Shown here piece by piece: positions 46,245-57,839 of a DNA stretch of 64,000 nucleotides. The position numbers and the translations under genes are program-made. The stretch spans positions 4,216,001 through 4,280,000 of the forward strand of contig JANTQA010000060.1 of NCBI GenBank assembly GCA_027625915.1, in the 5' to 3' direction. The DNA comes from Anaeramoeba flamelloides. Taxonomy: Eukaryota; Metamonada; Anaeramoebidae. The notes beneath the pieces are model-generated. The model had not been told where the DNA came from and did no database searches. It saw only the letters and a program-made list of their open reading frames with translations. Each line of letters opens with the position of its first letter. Within the stretch, counting starts at the first letter, position 1.

Positions 46245-47640
46245 TATTTTTTAGACATTTTACTTTATCCAAATTTCTGTTGTGAATTTGTTTGGTTTCC
46301 TCCTCTTTTTGTTTTTTTTTAGGGGTTTGTTGAAGGAAGTAAAAGTGTTAAAAAATCATTATAAGAATTGATGAACTAATTCAAGATTAAGTTATTACTA
46401 AAATAGTTGGGGTAAATTTATTTTAAAATGTAATTATTAAAATAAATCGTAAGAAAACTATTTAAATATCCAAAATCATGAACAACCATTTATTGATTAT
46501 TGATGATAATTCAATTTGTTTGTTAGTATGTCATGACAAAAATAAAAGAGATTAAAATTTACTGATCTCGATTTTATCTGATATTTTTTAGTGGTTGAAA
46601 ATTACTATTTATTATTTTCTTTTTGATCGAAAAAATCGCTTTCATAACTTGTTTAATCTCAACAAATTTTCCAATCAGAATTGAAAATATATAAATGCAT
46701 TTTATTATTTAAAATATAATTTGTACCCTTTTATATTTCCAGTTTTTTATTGAAATTACTCGTGCATTGTTTTCTCCAAAAAAAGTGTTTTTTTTTTTTT
46801 TTTTCATTTTTTGGGAATATTTTAATTAACACATTTTGAAATAAATATCATAGTAATTGATTCAATTGGTATTAATATTTCACTTAATTTGATATTGTCA
46901 ATTAACAATTAGCTCCACTAACAAAGATTCTTTTTTAGGAAATATCAATAAAAATGCTCCACTTTTTCGGAAATACCTTAGATCTTGTACAAAATAACTT
47001 TTTCGTGATCAGATCTTACTCAAACCGATATGAGCAAATCTTAAACGAATTGAACTGGACTTAGACAGCTGTAAAAGAAACGGATCCAACGAAAGTATTT
47101 GAAACCGAACTGAAGTGAACTGAATCGAACTTTCCGTTAATTTGTCATGTGGTACTTGTACAGGACAAATACTGTCAAGCTGGTATATCGTACGAAGATT
47201 TTGCGAAAACAAGATTTGGGAAATTTGTAAAAACAAAATTAAAATAAAAAAAAAAAAAAAAGCAAAGCAACTGAAAAGAAAATTTCAAAAACTCAATTCT
47301 TATTCTTAAAAACCTGTTCTTTATAGATGTACCCCTATCTATAAAGTTCTAAATTATAACTTAATAAAGTAAACTTTTTCTTTTGATCTGTAGTTGGTCA
47401 AATATTTAGATCTCTTTATTAATAAAATAAATTATGGTGGTGATCCAGAAATTCTTGACCTAAAAGGGAAACAACCACCTACCCATTCAACAGTTTTTGG
47501 TGCAAAAAAAACTTTTCAATCAAATTTTTACTTTTTTTTATTATTTTTTTTTCCGTTTTTTTATCACTCTCTTTCATTTCTTTTTTACCTTTTTTTTGTT
47601 TGGAAATAAAAATTTTTATTTTTTCATTTTTTAAAGAAAA
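46245..47640 (-). repeat. Composite element family F, copy 4, split by a family E insertion
   Basis: The left part 46245-46398 ('ggtttcctcctctttttg', 'aaaaaatcattataagaatt') and right part 46982-47640 ('gatcagatctta', 'cgaactttccgtta', 'gattttgcgaaaacaagatt', 'gatctctttattaa') are collinear with F copies 1 to 3 once 46399-46981 is removed. It continues into hairpin array 5. Confidence 0.8.
46399..46981. repeat. TIR element family E, copy 1 (about 583 bp)
   Basis: It matches 62783-63366 throughout, including 'tttttgatcgaaaaaatcgc', 'aaaaaagtgtttttt' and 'tttttgggaatatttta'. The right end CACTTTTTCGGAAATACCTTAG and the left end CTAAAATAGTTGGGG are inverted, imperfect copies. It is inserted in F copy 4, so it is younger than it. 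Confidence 0.82.
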
Positions 47641-47651
47641 GCTATTCGTAT

Positions 47652-47680
47652 GAGTTATAATCTTGCCGACATTATAACTC
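47652..47680. repeat. Junction palindrome of the F/H composite element
   Basis: GAGTTATAAT and ATTATAACTC form a perfect 10-bp stem with a 9-base loop (cttgccgac). The same palindrome stands at 19233-19260 between F copy 2 and its hairpin array, so it is a fixed internal part of the element. Confidence 0.7.
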
Positions 47681-48420
47681 AAATAAAAAATCTAAATACA
47701 AGTTTATGAAAGTGCGGTTGAGTACCGTCAAGTGCCTAGCTTTTCCAGAATTCAAAAGAATAGAGTAAAATCAAAGATTTAACTCAATTTTTTTAAATTC
47801 TGGAAAACCTAACGACATTTTTTTTTAATTTTTGTTTTTGTTTCGAAAATCTAGTGATTTTCTAATCAAAACAAAAATTGTAAAAAACCTAACGGAAAGT
47901 GCCGTAGAGTACCGTCAAGTGCCTAGCTTTTCCAGAATTCAAGAGAATAGAGTAAAATCAAAGATTTAACTCAATTTTTTTAAATTCTGGAAAACCTAAC
48001 AGCATTTTTTTTTAATTTTTGAAATAAACCGAAAATTTTTGAAATTTTGTTTTTATTTCTCAAATTTTAAAAAAACTAACGTCAGTTTTCTTGGGGTTCT
48101 ACTGTTTTATCTGTAAACTCTATTGATTTTTGTTAGGTTTTCTTGAATTTTCAATTTATTTGGGAAGTGTTCTAGGTTTTTTTTACTTTTTGAAATAAAA
48201 ACAAACGAAAATCAATAGATTTTCGGAATAAAATAGAAAACCTCAAAAAAACCTAGAACACTTCACAAATAAAGATAAAACTCAAGAAAACCTAACGTGA
48301 AGTGCCGTAGAGTGTTGTCAAGTGCCTATGTTTTCCTGAATTCTGAAAAACCTAACGGCAAACAGGAGGTAATTTTGTTGAATCACCACTTTTCAATAAT
48401 AATAAAAAAAAAAAAAAGTA
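47681..48420 (+). repeat. Modular hairpin array family H, copy 5 (largest)
   Basis: It contains a near-exact direct duplication of about 188 bases (from 47716 and from 47904), each with a 'gtaccgtcaagtgcctagc' unit and a TTTTCCAGAATTC stem paired with its inverse. Further stems follow ('gaaataaaccgaaaattttt', 'ttctaggttttttttact'). It ends 'aaacaggaggtaattttgtt'. Confidence 0.82.
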
Positions 48421-48751
48421 CTTTTTTTTGGTTTTTATTTTTCATTCTATTGTTATAAATACGCACAAACCCCAACGGTAGAGTAGTAAAGAAGAATAGT
48501 ATTGGTTTATCGGAAAATTATTAATTTTTTTCAGAGTTATTAGTACCTTTGTACTAATAACCGACTTAAATGAAAAAGTAATTGAAACAAATATCTTCTT
48601 AGGTGTATTTTTAATTATCGACGGAACTATGGATACACTAATCCCTTAACGTTAATAACAAAAAAAAAAAAAAAAAAGGCTATTTATTCAAAAAATTTGA
48701 TTTTTTGTGTTAATTTTTACATGGGATAACAATCTCTCCTTAAGGATTAGA

Positions 48752-49689
48752 CAAAAAAAAGCCATTGTGTAGAGTGTATGTTTCATAAAATTCTGATTTT
48801 ATTCCTTTAATCTCTCAGGATCCAGAAGAACTGTTAAATTACAAATTTTTTGAAATTTTAAAATTTTACCTGATCAGATCCTTAATTGTAAGTTGGTACT
48901 AAAAGGCAGAACCCAACCATTTTTGGAAATTCATTCTTTTTTTTCAAAGGTTTTTATTGGAAACAAGACAATATTGTTGGCAAAAATACCCATGCTCAGA
49001 GCATAAAATCCGCGTTTCAAAATAAAAATGAGTACTTTTTTAATATTCTTGTTCCAATACTTCATCTAATCCACTACCCAAGAGTATACCACAGTCCAAA
49101 TCAATTTTGAAGGTAAATTAATTAATATTTTTAGTAAAATTTAAATTAGGAATGCAATTTGTCCAAAAATTTTTGGTAACTTTCTTTTTTTTTTTGAAAT
49201 TTTTGTTTTTTTTATTGTTTTTTTGATGAGAAAAACCATTCAAAAAGAGAAAATATTTTTTTTTAAATAATTTTCCAATTTGATCCTTTATTTTTAGAAT
49301 TTTCAATTTTCATAGTACAACTTTTTGAAACCAATATCATATTTACATATTGTTTATTATCAGTTTAGTTGATCATTTAATGATAAGCTTTCTTGATAAA
49401 AGAAAAACGGTTTTTGGTTTTGAAACACGGGTTTTATGCTCTGAGCATGGGTATTTTTGCCAACAATATTGTCTTGTTTCCAATAAAAACCTTTGAAAAA
49501 AAAGAATGAATTTCCAAAAATGGCTGGGTTCTGCCTTTCAGTACCAACTTACAATTAAGGATCTGATCAGGTAAAATTTTAAAATTTCAAAAAATTTGTA
49601 ATTTAACAGTTCTTCTCTATCCCAAAACATAAAAAGAATAAAAGCTAGAATGTGTTGAAACATACACTCCATACAGTGGCTTTATTTTA
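48752..49689. mobile_element. 938-bp element with about 270-bp inverted arms and a captured protein-like fragment
   Basis: The arms 48752-49022 and 49417-49689 are inverted copies over about 270 bases, nearly identical in the inner 180 (ACCCATGCTCAGAGCATAAA against its inverse). The 394-base interior encodes, on the minus strand, FTFKIDLDCGILLGSGLDEV, which is shared with 14740-15060 outside any such arms. Long arms around a fragment found elsewhere resemble Pack-type (MULE-like) elements, but no transposase is present. Confidence 0.8.
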
Positions 49690-49768
49690 GATCGTGCTTC
49701 ATTCTTTTTTAAATATTTTGGAATTTCGATCTCGGCTTTGTAGATAAGTTTTGTTGATGGTCAGTGAC

Positions 49769-50279
49769 TTAAGGACTGCGTTTTCAGGTGAAAACAGTGA
49801 AATTGTTAACAAAAAAACGCTCTTGAAAGAGATCCATAATCTCAGTTATATTTGCCCGCTGAGAATTTCTTTTTGAAAAAAATGGGAACTTTTCACAATT
49901 CTAACAATTTTCACAATTTTACCTTTCTGAGATCCTGCCAAAAGTTGATTTTAATATTTCACAATTTCCATTCCAAATCTATAAACAACAGAAAAATTCC
50001 TATAAGCTGTTCTAAATATTGTTTTTAGTTACTTTTACAAGTTTGAAATGTTTTAAAATTTGTACTTGATATTGAAAATCTCTTCAAGTTATTTTTTAAA
50101 AATTTTCCTTCAAATGATCTATTTGACATGTTTTTTTTTGTTTTGGGTTGTATTTAAACTTTGAAACGAAGTAATTTTTTGATCATATTTCCTTCAGAAT
50201 GGAAATTCTTTTTGAGAAAAGTGAATGTAAAATAACACAATAACTATACACCCTCCATTGTGTAAACGTGGTCCTTTAA
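49769..50279 (+). repeat. TIR element family D, copy 2 (511 bp)
   Basis: Starts TTAAGGACTGCGTTTTCAGG and ends AACGTGGTCCTTTAA, with a 'gtgaaaacagtgaaatt' block at the left and an 'aaaataacacaataac' block at the right. It is collinear with copy 1. Confidence 0.85.
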
Positions 50280-50362
50280 TTGTTTTATTTGTGGAATATT
50301 TCCAAGATAAAGGGGAATTATTACCTCAAAAGAAACACTAAAAATTGAAACGTCACCTTAAA

Positions 50363-51622
50363 TTCTTTTTAAGGGGATAGTATTTTTTTAAAAATAAAAT
50401 GAAATCTTGTCAAAATCCTTATAAAATATTTTTTTTTTTTAATTTGTGCCTCGACATATGAAATGGATGAGTTAACCTCATTTAGACAATTTATTATTTT
50501 GAGTCTCTTATTTTAAAATTCAAAATTCACATGTTTTCAATATAAAACGAAAAAAACTAAGTAACCAATTATTTTTATTAACTAGTAAGTTAATTCTTGA
50601 AAATGGTCTAACATGGATGGATTTATTGATGGGATTTCAGTATATCTGGCATACTGATATAGGAAAAGAAGAGAAAAAAAGTTCATCTTGACTGATTTAA
50701 TGTCTTTTAATACAAACTAAAACCTTTCTTCTAGGAGAAGAGGTACAAAATGGTGTAACATATTTTTCGTTTTAGGTTGGAAAGTTTTGATTTTAGATTG
50801 AAAATTTTTTATTTTGTTATTATTTTTAATAATTAAGATTTCAATTCAAATCTCAGCCAATAAAATTAATAGAGATATAGGTGATTTAATAAATGAATAT
50901 TTGATAGAAGTTTAACAAAATACAATTTTATCAATAAAATTGAGATCTATTAAGTATTAAATTTTTTTTCTTTAATATTTAAAGAAAAAGTTTTAAAATT
51001 AAAAAAAAAATTCCAAAAATGAAAAAATTCTTTTGTACAAATTGTTTGGTCCTATTCGCAAGTATCTTTAGAATAGTTTAATCATTTTTAATCAGAAAAA
51101 AATTGATTTTGGCTTTTGAGGATAAAATTATTTCTATTCCCAAATATCTCCAAGAAAATTTTATTTTGAAAAATCGAATTTCATCTTAAAACAAACACAA
51201 AATTTCTTGGTAAAACTTTTAAGTGACTTTAAAACTTTAATGATTATAACTATTCTTCTTAAAAAAATACAATTCTTTTCCCATACGTTGAATAAATCAA
51301 TTTTGTTGGTTAATCAAAAGAATTATCTCAAAATTGAAAATTATTTTATATTAATATTCCTGGTAACAAAGACTTTGTTATTGATCTAATAATGATCAAA
51401 ATTGGCAATAAAAAAGGGTAAAAAAACTTTTTCTAATGTGAGAAATAAAATGAAGTCAAAGGTTTTTCTTTCTCATAAAAAAAGGGAAAAAAAAATTGAT
51501 CTCACTGAAAAAATTATTTTTTTTATGGGTTTCTTTGTCGATCAGAATTTTTTGACACTTGGAATATACAAAATTTGTAAGTAGAGAAGTTTACCAATAA
51601 CATATTTTAAAATTTTGACTTG
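50363..51622 (-). repeat. Dispersed repeat family R, copy 2 (about 1.26 kb)
   Basis: On the minus strand it begins with Q-VKILKYVIGKLLYLQILYI then PSVKKF and TGA, as in copy 1. It continues through 'aaatattcctggtaacaaag' (inverse) and the end near 'aaaaatactatccccttaaa'. Identity extends over presumably non-coding text, so it is a duplicated or transposed DNA segment inside the RCC1-BTB intron. Confidence 0.75.
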
Positions 51623-51890
51623 TTGCTGTAGAGCCCTGATTCCTGAGGAAAATATTTTTTGGTTGAGCAACTTGTAAATTTTGAGAGAGTTCTTTCATTT
51701 CTGATTCTTTGTTCACCGAATATATACCAAAAAAAGGAACCAACAAATTAATAAAAATCAAAAATTTCAATCGATTTGTTCTTAAATTTGTTTGTTCAAA
51801 AAAAAAAGAAAAAAAAAAAAAAAAACAATGCAAAAAAAAAAAAAAAAGAAAGAAAAAAAATAGAATAAAAATGAGAAAAAAAACACAAAC

Positions 51891-52713
51891 AATTTCTTCC
51901 ACAAGTATATATACTCCCACCTGAAGTTCTAGCAAATAAATGGTAGCAACCAGACCATAATTTTTCAACTCCAATACCTGAGAGTTCTTGAATTTTTTTA
52001 TAAAAAGCAATATTTGTCGAATTACCAGCCCCAGAAAATGAAGATCCTGTTGCATACACAGAAGTGTTGTTATCTTCTGAATAAAGTATCCAAGAGTTTT
52101 CATAGCCAGCAGCACATTGAATGATTTGTTCAGGTTTAAAATCTGTTAATGTTTTTTCACCATTCCCATTGCCGATCCATGAGCCTTCACCAAAAAATTG
52201 TGTTTTTGTTTTATAAAAATACTGATAAGCATAAAGGCCGCCCCAAACATCGATCACACCACTTGACTTTTTGCTAAAATTTTGAGGGTTTGTTAAATTA
52301 GTACACTCCCACAAGTCGCCGTTTTCCATTAAAACACGCAATGCAAAAATGCCATCTATAATTTTTTTAATTTTTCCTTTGTTTACAAAGTAATTTGTTT
52401 TAGTCTTTCTTCCATTGTTGTCAATAATAATCAAATTGTCTTTGTAACGATAATACAGGCTTTCAAAGCCTGCTTTTATTTCAACAAGATTTTCTGATTT
52501 GTCATCGATCTCGGGCTGTGAAGTATTTCTTCTGGACTTATAAAGCTTATTATCTTCGCTTAAAATTGCTAACTGGGAATGGCTTGCACCGATCAATTTG
52601 ATTTGTGAACCTTTTAAAACTGTTATTCTTTCAGGTTTTACCTGTGGGCTATTCGTATTGTTTATTCCTAATATATTTCCTGAGTTGTCCCCACAAGCAT
52701 AAATGTTTTCCAT
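51891..52713 (-). CDS. RCC1-BTB gene, first exon: RCC1-like propeller (six blades)
   Basis: The start is placed at the ATG of MENIYACGDNSGNILGINNT (52713). A 17-codon in-frame extension upstream is Phe/Ile-rich and lacks RCC1 features. RCC1-type blades follow: NLVEIKAGFESLYYRYKDNL, VIDVWGGLYAYQYFYKTKTQ, IIQCAAGYENSWILYSEDNN, VEKLWSGCYHLFARTSGGSI, then YTCGRN. Beyond this the frame turns into poly-Phe, which is the intron. A donor GTTTGT follows one extra base (T), phase 1, and joins in phase to the exon at 45799. RCC1 propellers often bind small GTPases, membranes or chromatin. With its BTB half this is the familiar RCC1-BTB type; the exact partner is unknown. Confidence 0.9.
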
Positions 52714-52949
52714 CTTTTTAAGACTAAAAATTATTGAAAATTTGAAAAAAATAAACCAAATCACAATAAAAGGTGTAAAAATTTATACGAAAAAGATGCC
52801 TTTTGATGTGCAAATAACTTAATTTTTTTGGTGGACTTACCAAAGAAATAGAATTCTTAACCAGATTGATTTAAGGGACTTGTCTACTAAAAAAAATCTT
52901 CAAGTAAATTTAATCGCAAATTCAAAACAATAATTACACTGCTTCTTGA

Positions 52950-54330
52950 AATTGAAAAACAAAGTAAAAACTGATTACTCTAATTACCTAACTTATTTTT
53001 TTCGCTATTTTCTGATTTGAGTTACTATTTTTAAAAACTTGATCTATTTTTTTCAATTTTTTAAGAATTCAAAATCCAACATATTTCTGAATTATTTAAA
53101 AAAACAATTATTTTCTTTGAAAGAAGATTGAAATCTTAATCTCTATAAAGGAAGTGTACAAAAAAAACACACTTTAAAAAATAAAGCCACTAAGTTCTGA
53201 AATAATCCAGTTTAAAAAATCGACTAATGAATAGGTTACCACCCTTGAGGTGGTTGAGTAATTGTGTTATTTCACTTTCACTTCTCACAAAAAATTTTCA
53301 CATGGAAGAAATTGGACAAAAAAAAAAAAAAACATTTTTTGTCATCTTTACCTTTTCACACAGACCATTTTTCTAACTTTTTCAATGAAAAGGAAAATTG
53401 AAAATAACATAAAAAATAATTGCAAAAAAATAGCTTTTGGGGATTTTCAGGTACAAGTTCAAATTTGAGAACATTTCAATCTTGTGAAAACAAATGTAAA
53501 AAATATGTAGAACAGTCCAAGAAAATAGTGTGAGTTCAATAAGTTGCATTGGAAATTCTAAAATATTAATATATAAATATTGGCATGATCAAAAAAGGTA
53601 AAATTGTGAAAATTTCATATTTTTTCAAAAAGAAATTTTACTTGGACAAATATTACTTGGATTACATAAGTCTAACAAGGGTGATTTTATACATTATTTC
53701 ACTTTTTTCACATAAAAAAAATAGTCCTTAATTTCAAAAAAATAAAAAAAGTTAGTATTAACTTCGAAAAATATAATTTTTTAATTCAATGGACAAAACA
53801 AACTATTTTTTCTTTGTTTTTTTTAGTGAAGAAAAAAATCTAAAAAAAAAGAGGGGCTTTCAAACAACTGATAGAACAGGGAATTTGAAAAGGTATAAAG
53901 TATCTAAAATAAAAAATATACTTATTTTCAAAAAAATTATAATAATTATTTTAAACTGAAAAAAAAATAAAGTTTTTAATTCTAAAAACAGTTCAAATCA
54001 ATTTTTTCTTTTTATTGAATAAAAAAATCTGAGAAAAAAAATCAAACAATCAAGAAAAAATTCTGCCAAAATATTTTTTTAAAAACCTGAAAATTCAAAT
54101 AATAATCTTAGAGAAATAATTTTTAATTATTGATTATTTTTAATAAATATACATTTATCCATTTTTAATTATTCCAGTGGGTCATAAACAATCCAAAGAT
54201 TGAATTTACCCAGAAACTTTCCAATTATTGTAATTTTATTAAATAATTTCAAACAAACAAAATAAATTTGAAAAAATAATTCTTTTAAAAAAAAATGGAT
54301 ATTATCAAATAACTGATTTTAACAATAACA
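52950..54330 (+). repeat. Dispersed repeat family G, copy 2, split by a family D insertion
   Basis: 52950-53229 and 53733-54330 align in order with 42690-43370 ('tttaaaaacttgatc', 'gaattcaaaatccaacatat', then 'gaataaaaaaatctgag', 'ggatattatcaaataactga'). The element reaches to about 240 bases upstream of the RCC1-BTB start codon, so the promoter region is largely repeat. Confidence 0.5.
53230..53732 (-). repeat. TIR element family D, copy 3 (about 503 bp)
   Basis: Reverse complement of copy 1: 'accacccttgaggtggttg', 'agtaattgtgttatttcact', ending TAGTCCTTAA. It is nested in family G copy 2. Confidence 0.85.
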
Positions 54331-55239
54331 ATTCCATGTTGATACCCGAATATTGGAAAAAAGGATATTACTTAATCTTTTGATTTTCCAGAAATTTAAT
54401 ACATTATTTTTAACTAAAATAAATTATTAATATTTTTATGTAAGCCTCTTCAAAGATTCAATATTTGATTCATTTTTTTTTTGTATTTTTTTAAAAAAAA
54501 GAATTAAATTTAAAATTGAACTGGTTCATACAAACAATAAGAAATTACTGAAAGTTAGATTTCAGAAAAATACAAATGTTTATCAATTTTTTTTTTGGGT
54601 TTTCCAAACATATAAACAACAATAAAAAAGGATCAAGATCTTTTGACTTAATAATTAATTTGTGAAAAATAAATTCTTTTAAAAATGATAATTCATTTCT
54701 CAAAAATTTAAAATGGATTATTTTCGATTTAATTTGAATTCTTGTGATAATAAATGTTCAACCATCCTTTGGATTAAAAAATAAAACCGGATTCACAAGT
54801 CACTATAAGAATTTTTCGAAATTATGTAATTTTAATTCAATTATTTAAATTTTAATTTAAAGTCAGTTTTTTAGGATGCACGTGACTAACTAAAACATAA
54901 AGATATAATGTAATTGAACCCGTATTCTCTTGATTAAGAATAAGGTGATTTTTACCCAAAGATCAAAAAAAAAAAAATTATTTTTGAAAATATTCTCGTT
55001 GGTTTTTGTTTTTTGGGTTAATTTTTTATTCCACTCTAAAACATACGTACAGATACGAAATGAAATATTTATTGAATTAGTTTTTTCAAAACTTCACTTA
55101 TTTCTAAAGAAGTCATAAGAACTAAGTAAAATGAAATAATTTCTTCAGAAATCAATACTTCACTTAATTACTTCTTAGTTGTTATGTTTTCTGAAAAAAA
55201 CTTAAAAATATATAAAGAAACTTCATTTTTTTTTTCCAT
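54331..55239. other. 0.9 kb without a recognised gene
   Basis: AT-rich text. The open frame at 54930-55118 is low-complexity and has no family likeness. Confidence 0.4.
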
Positions 55240-55680
55240 TAAAGAGTGAGTTGGATAAGTTCACGTGTTTGCTTTAGGTTATCCAGAATTTAAAAGAACA
55301 TATTCAAATCGGGGTTTTACTCAATTCTTTTTTAATTCTGGAAATTCATGGTTAGTTTTTTTTTTTTTAATAATTGAGAAATAAAAAGAAAATTTCAAAA
55401 AGTTTCTTTTTATTTCTCAAATTAAAAAAAAGCGTACTATGTTTTTTGAGTTTTCTATTTATTTGGAAAATCAATAGATTTTCGTTAGGTTTTTTTGAGT
55501 TTTCTATTTATTTGTGATGTGTTCTAGGTTTTTTCGAGTTTTTTGTTTCTTATGAAAATCAATAACTTTTCTTATATTCTTGAAAACTGCATGTTAGCTT
55601 TTTTTTAATTTTTGCAATTCAAAAAAAACCTAGGCATGATATGACACTCTATGGCACTTCCTGAATATTAAATTAGAATT
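55240..55680 (+). repeat. Modular hairpin array family H, copy 6
   Basis: Stems 'ccagaatttaaaagaa'/'ttcttttttaattctgg', 'gagaaataaaaagaaaattt'/'tttctttttatttctc' and the 'gttctaggtttttt' unit. It ends 'gacactctatggcacttcct'. A 'gagttggataagttcacgtg' start is shared with copy 7 ('gagtaccaaaagttcacgtg'). It lies just downstream of the kinase gene. Confidence 0.78.
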
Positions 55681-56002
55681 AGAGATATGGTCGTGTAAGT
55701 GTTGGAATGGCTCTCTAACAACTTTTTCATTTGATAGCACCTATAAATAATGTTTAAAACATTTAATTAGTGAAAAGGCAATCATATAACAATTCTAAAA
55801 TATTTTTTTAACTTGCCTTATTCATATTTTTAATTTAAGAACTTTTACATTTTTTTTTTTTTTTTTTTTTTTTTAATGTGATTAAAATATTCATAACAAT
55901 TTGAAAAAATATACATTATTTGAGAAAATAATTAAGATAGATATAAAAAACGAAATAAAAATAAAGTTTATTGTTGTTTATTATTCAGTAATATTCAAAA
56001 TT

Positions 56003-56242
56003 TTATTTTTTTTTAATATTTTCAAAAAAGGGGTGTTCTAAAGCCTCGCTTGCTGTGATCCGAGTTTTTATATCATAGGAAAACATTTTTTTAATTAAGT
56101 CAAAAAATAATTGATCTTCTTTTTTGTTATAAAAGAGTGTTTCCAATGGTTTTAAATTTTTAATATAAATTACCTTTTTATGAAATTTTATATTGTCTTC
56201 CCATACAAAATTGTTGTTTTGATCAAAATATTCGATAATTTC
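56003..56242 (-). CDS. LAMMER/CLK kinase gene, last exon (end of the C-lobe)
   Basis: 79 residues: EIIEYFDQNNNFVWEDNIKF, HKKVIYIKNLKPLETLFYNK, KEDQLFFDLIKKMFSYDIKT, RITASEALEHPFFENIKKK, stop TAA. The segment FFDLIKKMFSYD..TRITASEALEHPFF is the conserved CLK C-lobe (subdomain XI, with the invariant Arg of TRITASEAL). An acceptor gtgag at 56247-56243 gives phase 0, matching the donor at 58836. An alternative AG four bases earlier would break the frame. This exon has no ATG start and makes sense only as the tail of the kinase at 59612-58837. Confidence 0.88.
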   Translation of the reverse strand, partial: EIIEYFDQNNNFVWEDNIKFHKKVIYIKNLKPLETLFYNKKEDQLFFDLIKKMFSYDIKTRITASEALEHPFFENIKKK

Positions 56243-57839
56243 CTCACTATTAACAATTTATTGTTTTTAGAAAAAAATATATACCGAGTAATGGAAAAAA
56301 TGAAGATGGAAATAGATTATTAATATGTTAAGAATTTAAAGAATAATAATAATAATAATAATAATATATAATAGCTATGTATTTTTTTTCAACTCAGACT
56401 TTTTCAAACAAGAGGAATTAAAAAACCCTCCTTTAAACAATAAAAAAATATAAACTCAAACTTTTTATTTGTAAAAATTACAAATATATAATTTCTGATA
56501 ACTACCGATAAGAAGAAGATTAGAACACTGGAAAGTTTAGGATAGTACTGTTACCACTGTGGAAAGATTTTGGGAAATACTTTAGTTTATTAGGCAAAGT
56601 TTGAAAATTTTATGATCTACTAATTTTCAATTCGAATTTGGGTAAAAGAAGAAGTATTTTACTAATAAATTCAACTTCCAAAATGTTATTTAAAGTTATT
56701 TTAGAAGTGTTTAACCAATTTTTTTGCAACTTTTTTAATCTCATAAATCCCAAAAGATCGCTGCACTCAAGGATTTACGATATTGGAAAATTAATTTGAT
56801 TCAAGTAACCCAATTATTTGGTCAATAAACGACAAAGAAAAAAGTTCATTAAATTATTTCTTAACGGTTGGAAATTGAATGAATTCTCTTTGTTTATTTA
56901 AAAACAATGCAAAAAACCAAAAAGAATTTTTGGTTTGGGTTCGATTGAAATAAATATCATTTTTATAAAAATAAAAAAACGTTTGGTCTCTTTTTTTCTT
57001 CAAAAAAAAGAGAAAAGAAACCATTAATAAAAGATTTTGAAAATGAGAAAACACAATTACAAATTTAAAAAAATTAGAAAAAAAAAAAAACATTATTTTT
57101 TTACTACGTCAAGTCAAGAAAATTTTAGAGGAACATTCAAAATAAGTTACTGTTAAGAACACACAATAGATGCAAGTTTTTATGTTTGATCACCTTCAGA
57201 TGTTTCTTAACAATCATGAAATAAAAGGGGAGATAGAGACTCATTGAAAAGTTTTACAATATGGTTTGTCTCTGTGTGATTTTAAACCAAGTTTTGTCTT
57301 AAATAGAGAAAATGTAACCTTTAACTTCATTGTTTTCGATAACTCCATTGTGATAACAAGATCCTTTGAAGAAAAAAATCTTCAAAGTACCATTGAAAAA
57401 TAACAAATTGGCTTTAACTTGTCTAAATTTGCTTGTTTTTTTATTGTTTTATTGTGTAGAGTTATTGTTTTAGATCCTTAGTTCCAAAAAATAAAAAGCA
57501 TCACATATTGTTTTATTTGTTCAAAAATCACCAGTTATAATTCCTCGTTTTGAATCCCCTTCCAGACTCAAAAAAAATGAGATTGTTCTAGTGCTAAGAT
57601 GATATTGTGGAGTTCAAAGAACGAAGATTAATATCCTCTTATATCACTTCAAAAAATATCATATTTTTCGTTCTTCAAGGCCAAACTCGTAACAAAACAA
57701 AGTGATTGTTTCCAAATCAAAACAATAAAGATAGTTATTAAACAGTTTTGAAATCTTGAATTTTATTTTATTTTTTTATGTAATTATTATTTTTATCAAT
57801 AATTTCCAAAAAAAAATCTTATTCTATTTTATTGAAAAA

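Larger units (their letters stand above)
45800..51890 (-). other. Intron of the RCC1-BTB gene (6,091 bp, transposon-filled)
   Basis: Donor GTTTGT and acceptor CATAG, phase 1. The join gives TCGRN-S-SGECGTG, a perfect RCC1 repeat line. From the gene's 3' to 5' side it holds F copy 4 with an inserted family E element, hairpin array 5, the long-TIR element, family D copy 2, R copy 2 and a T-rich tract next to the donor. Almost no unique sequence is left. Confidence 0.75.

Noticed and set aside
51591-52115. Long minus-strand open frame overlapping the RCC1 exon with a poly-Phe centre
   Set aside because: It is an out-of-frame reading of the RCC1 exon plus the T-rich start of the intron; no domain or composition supports it.
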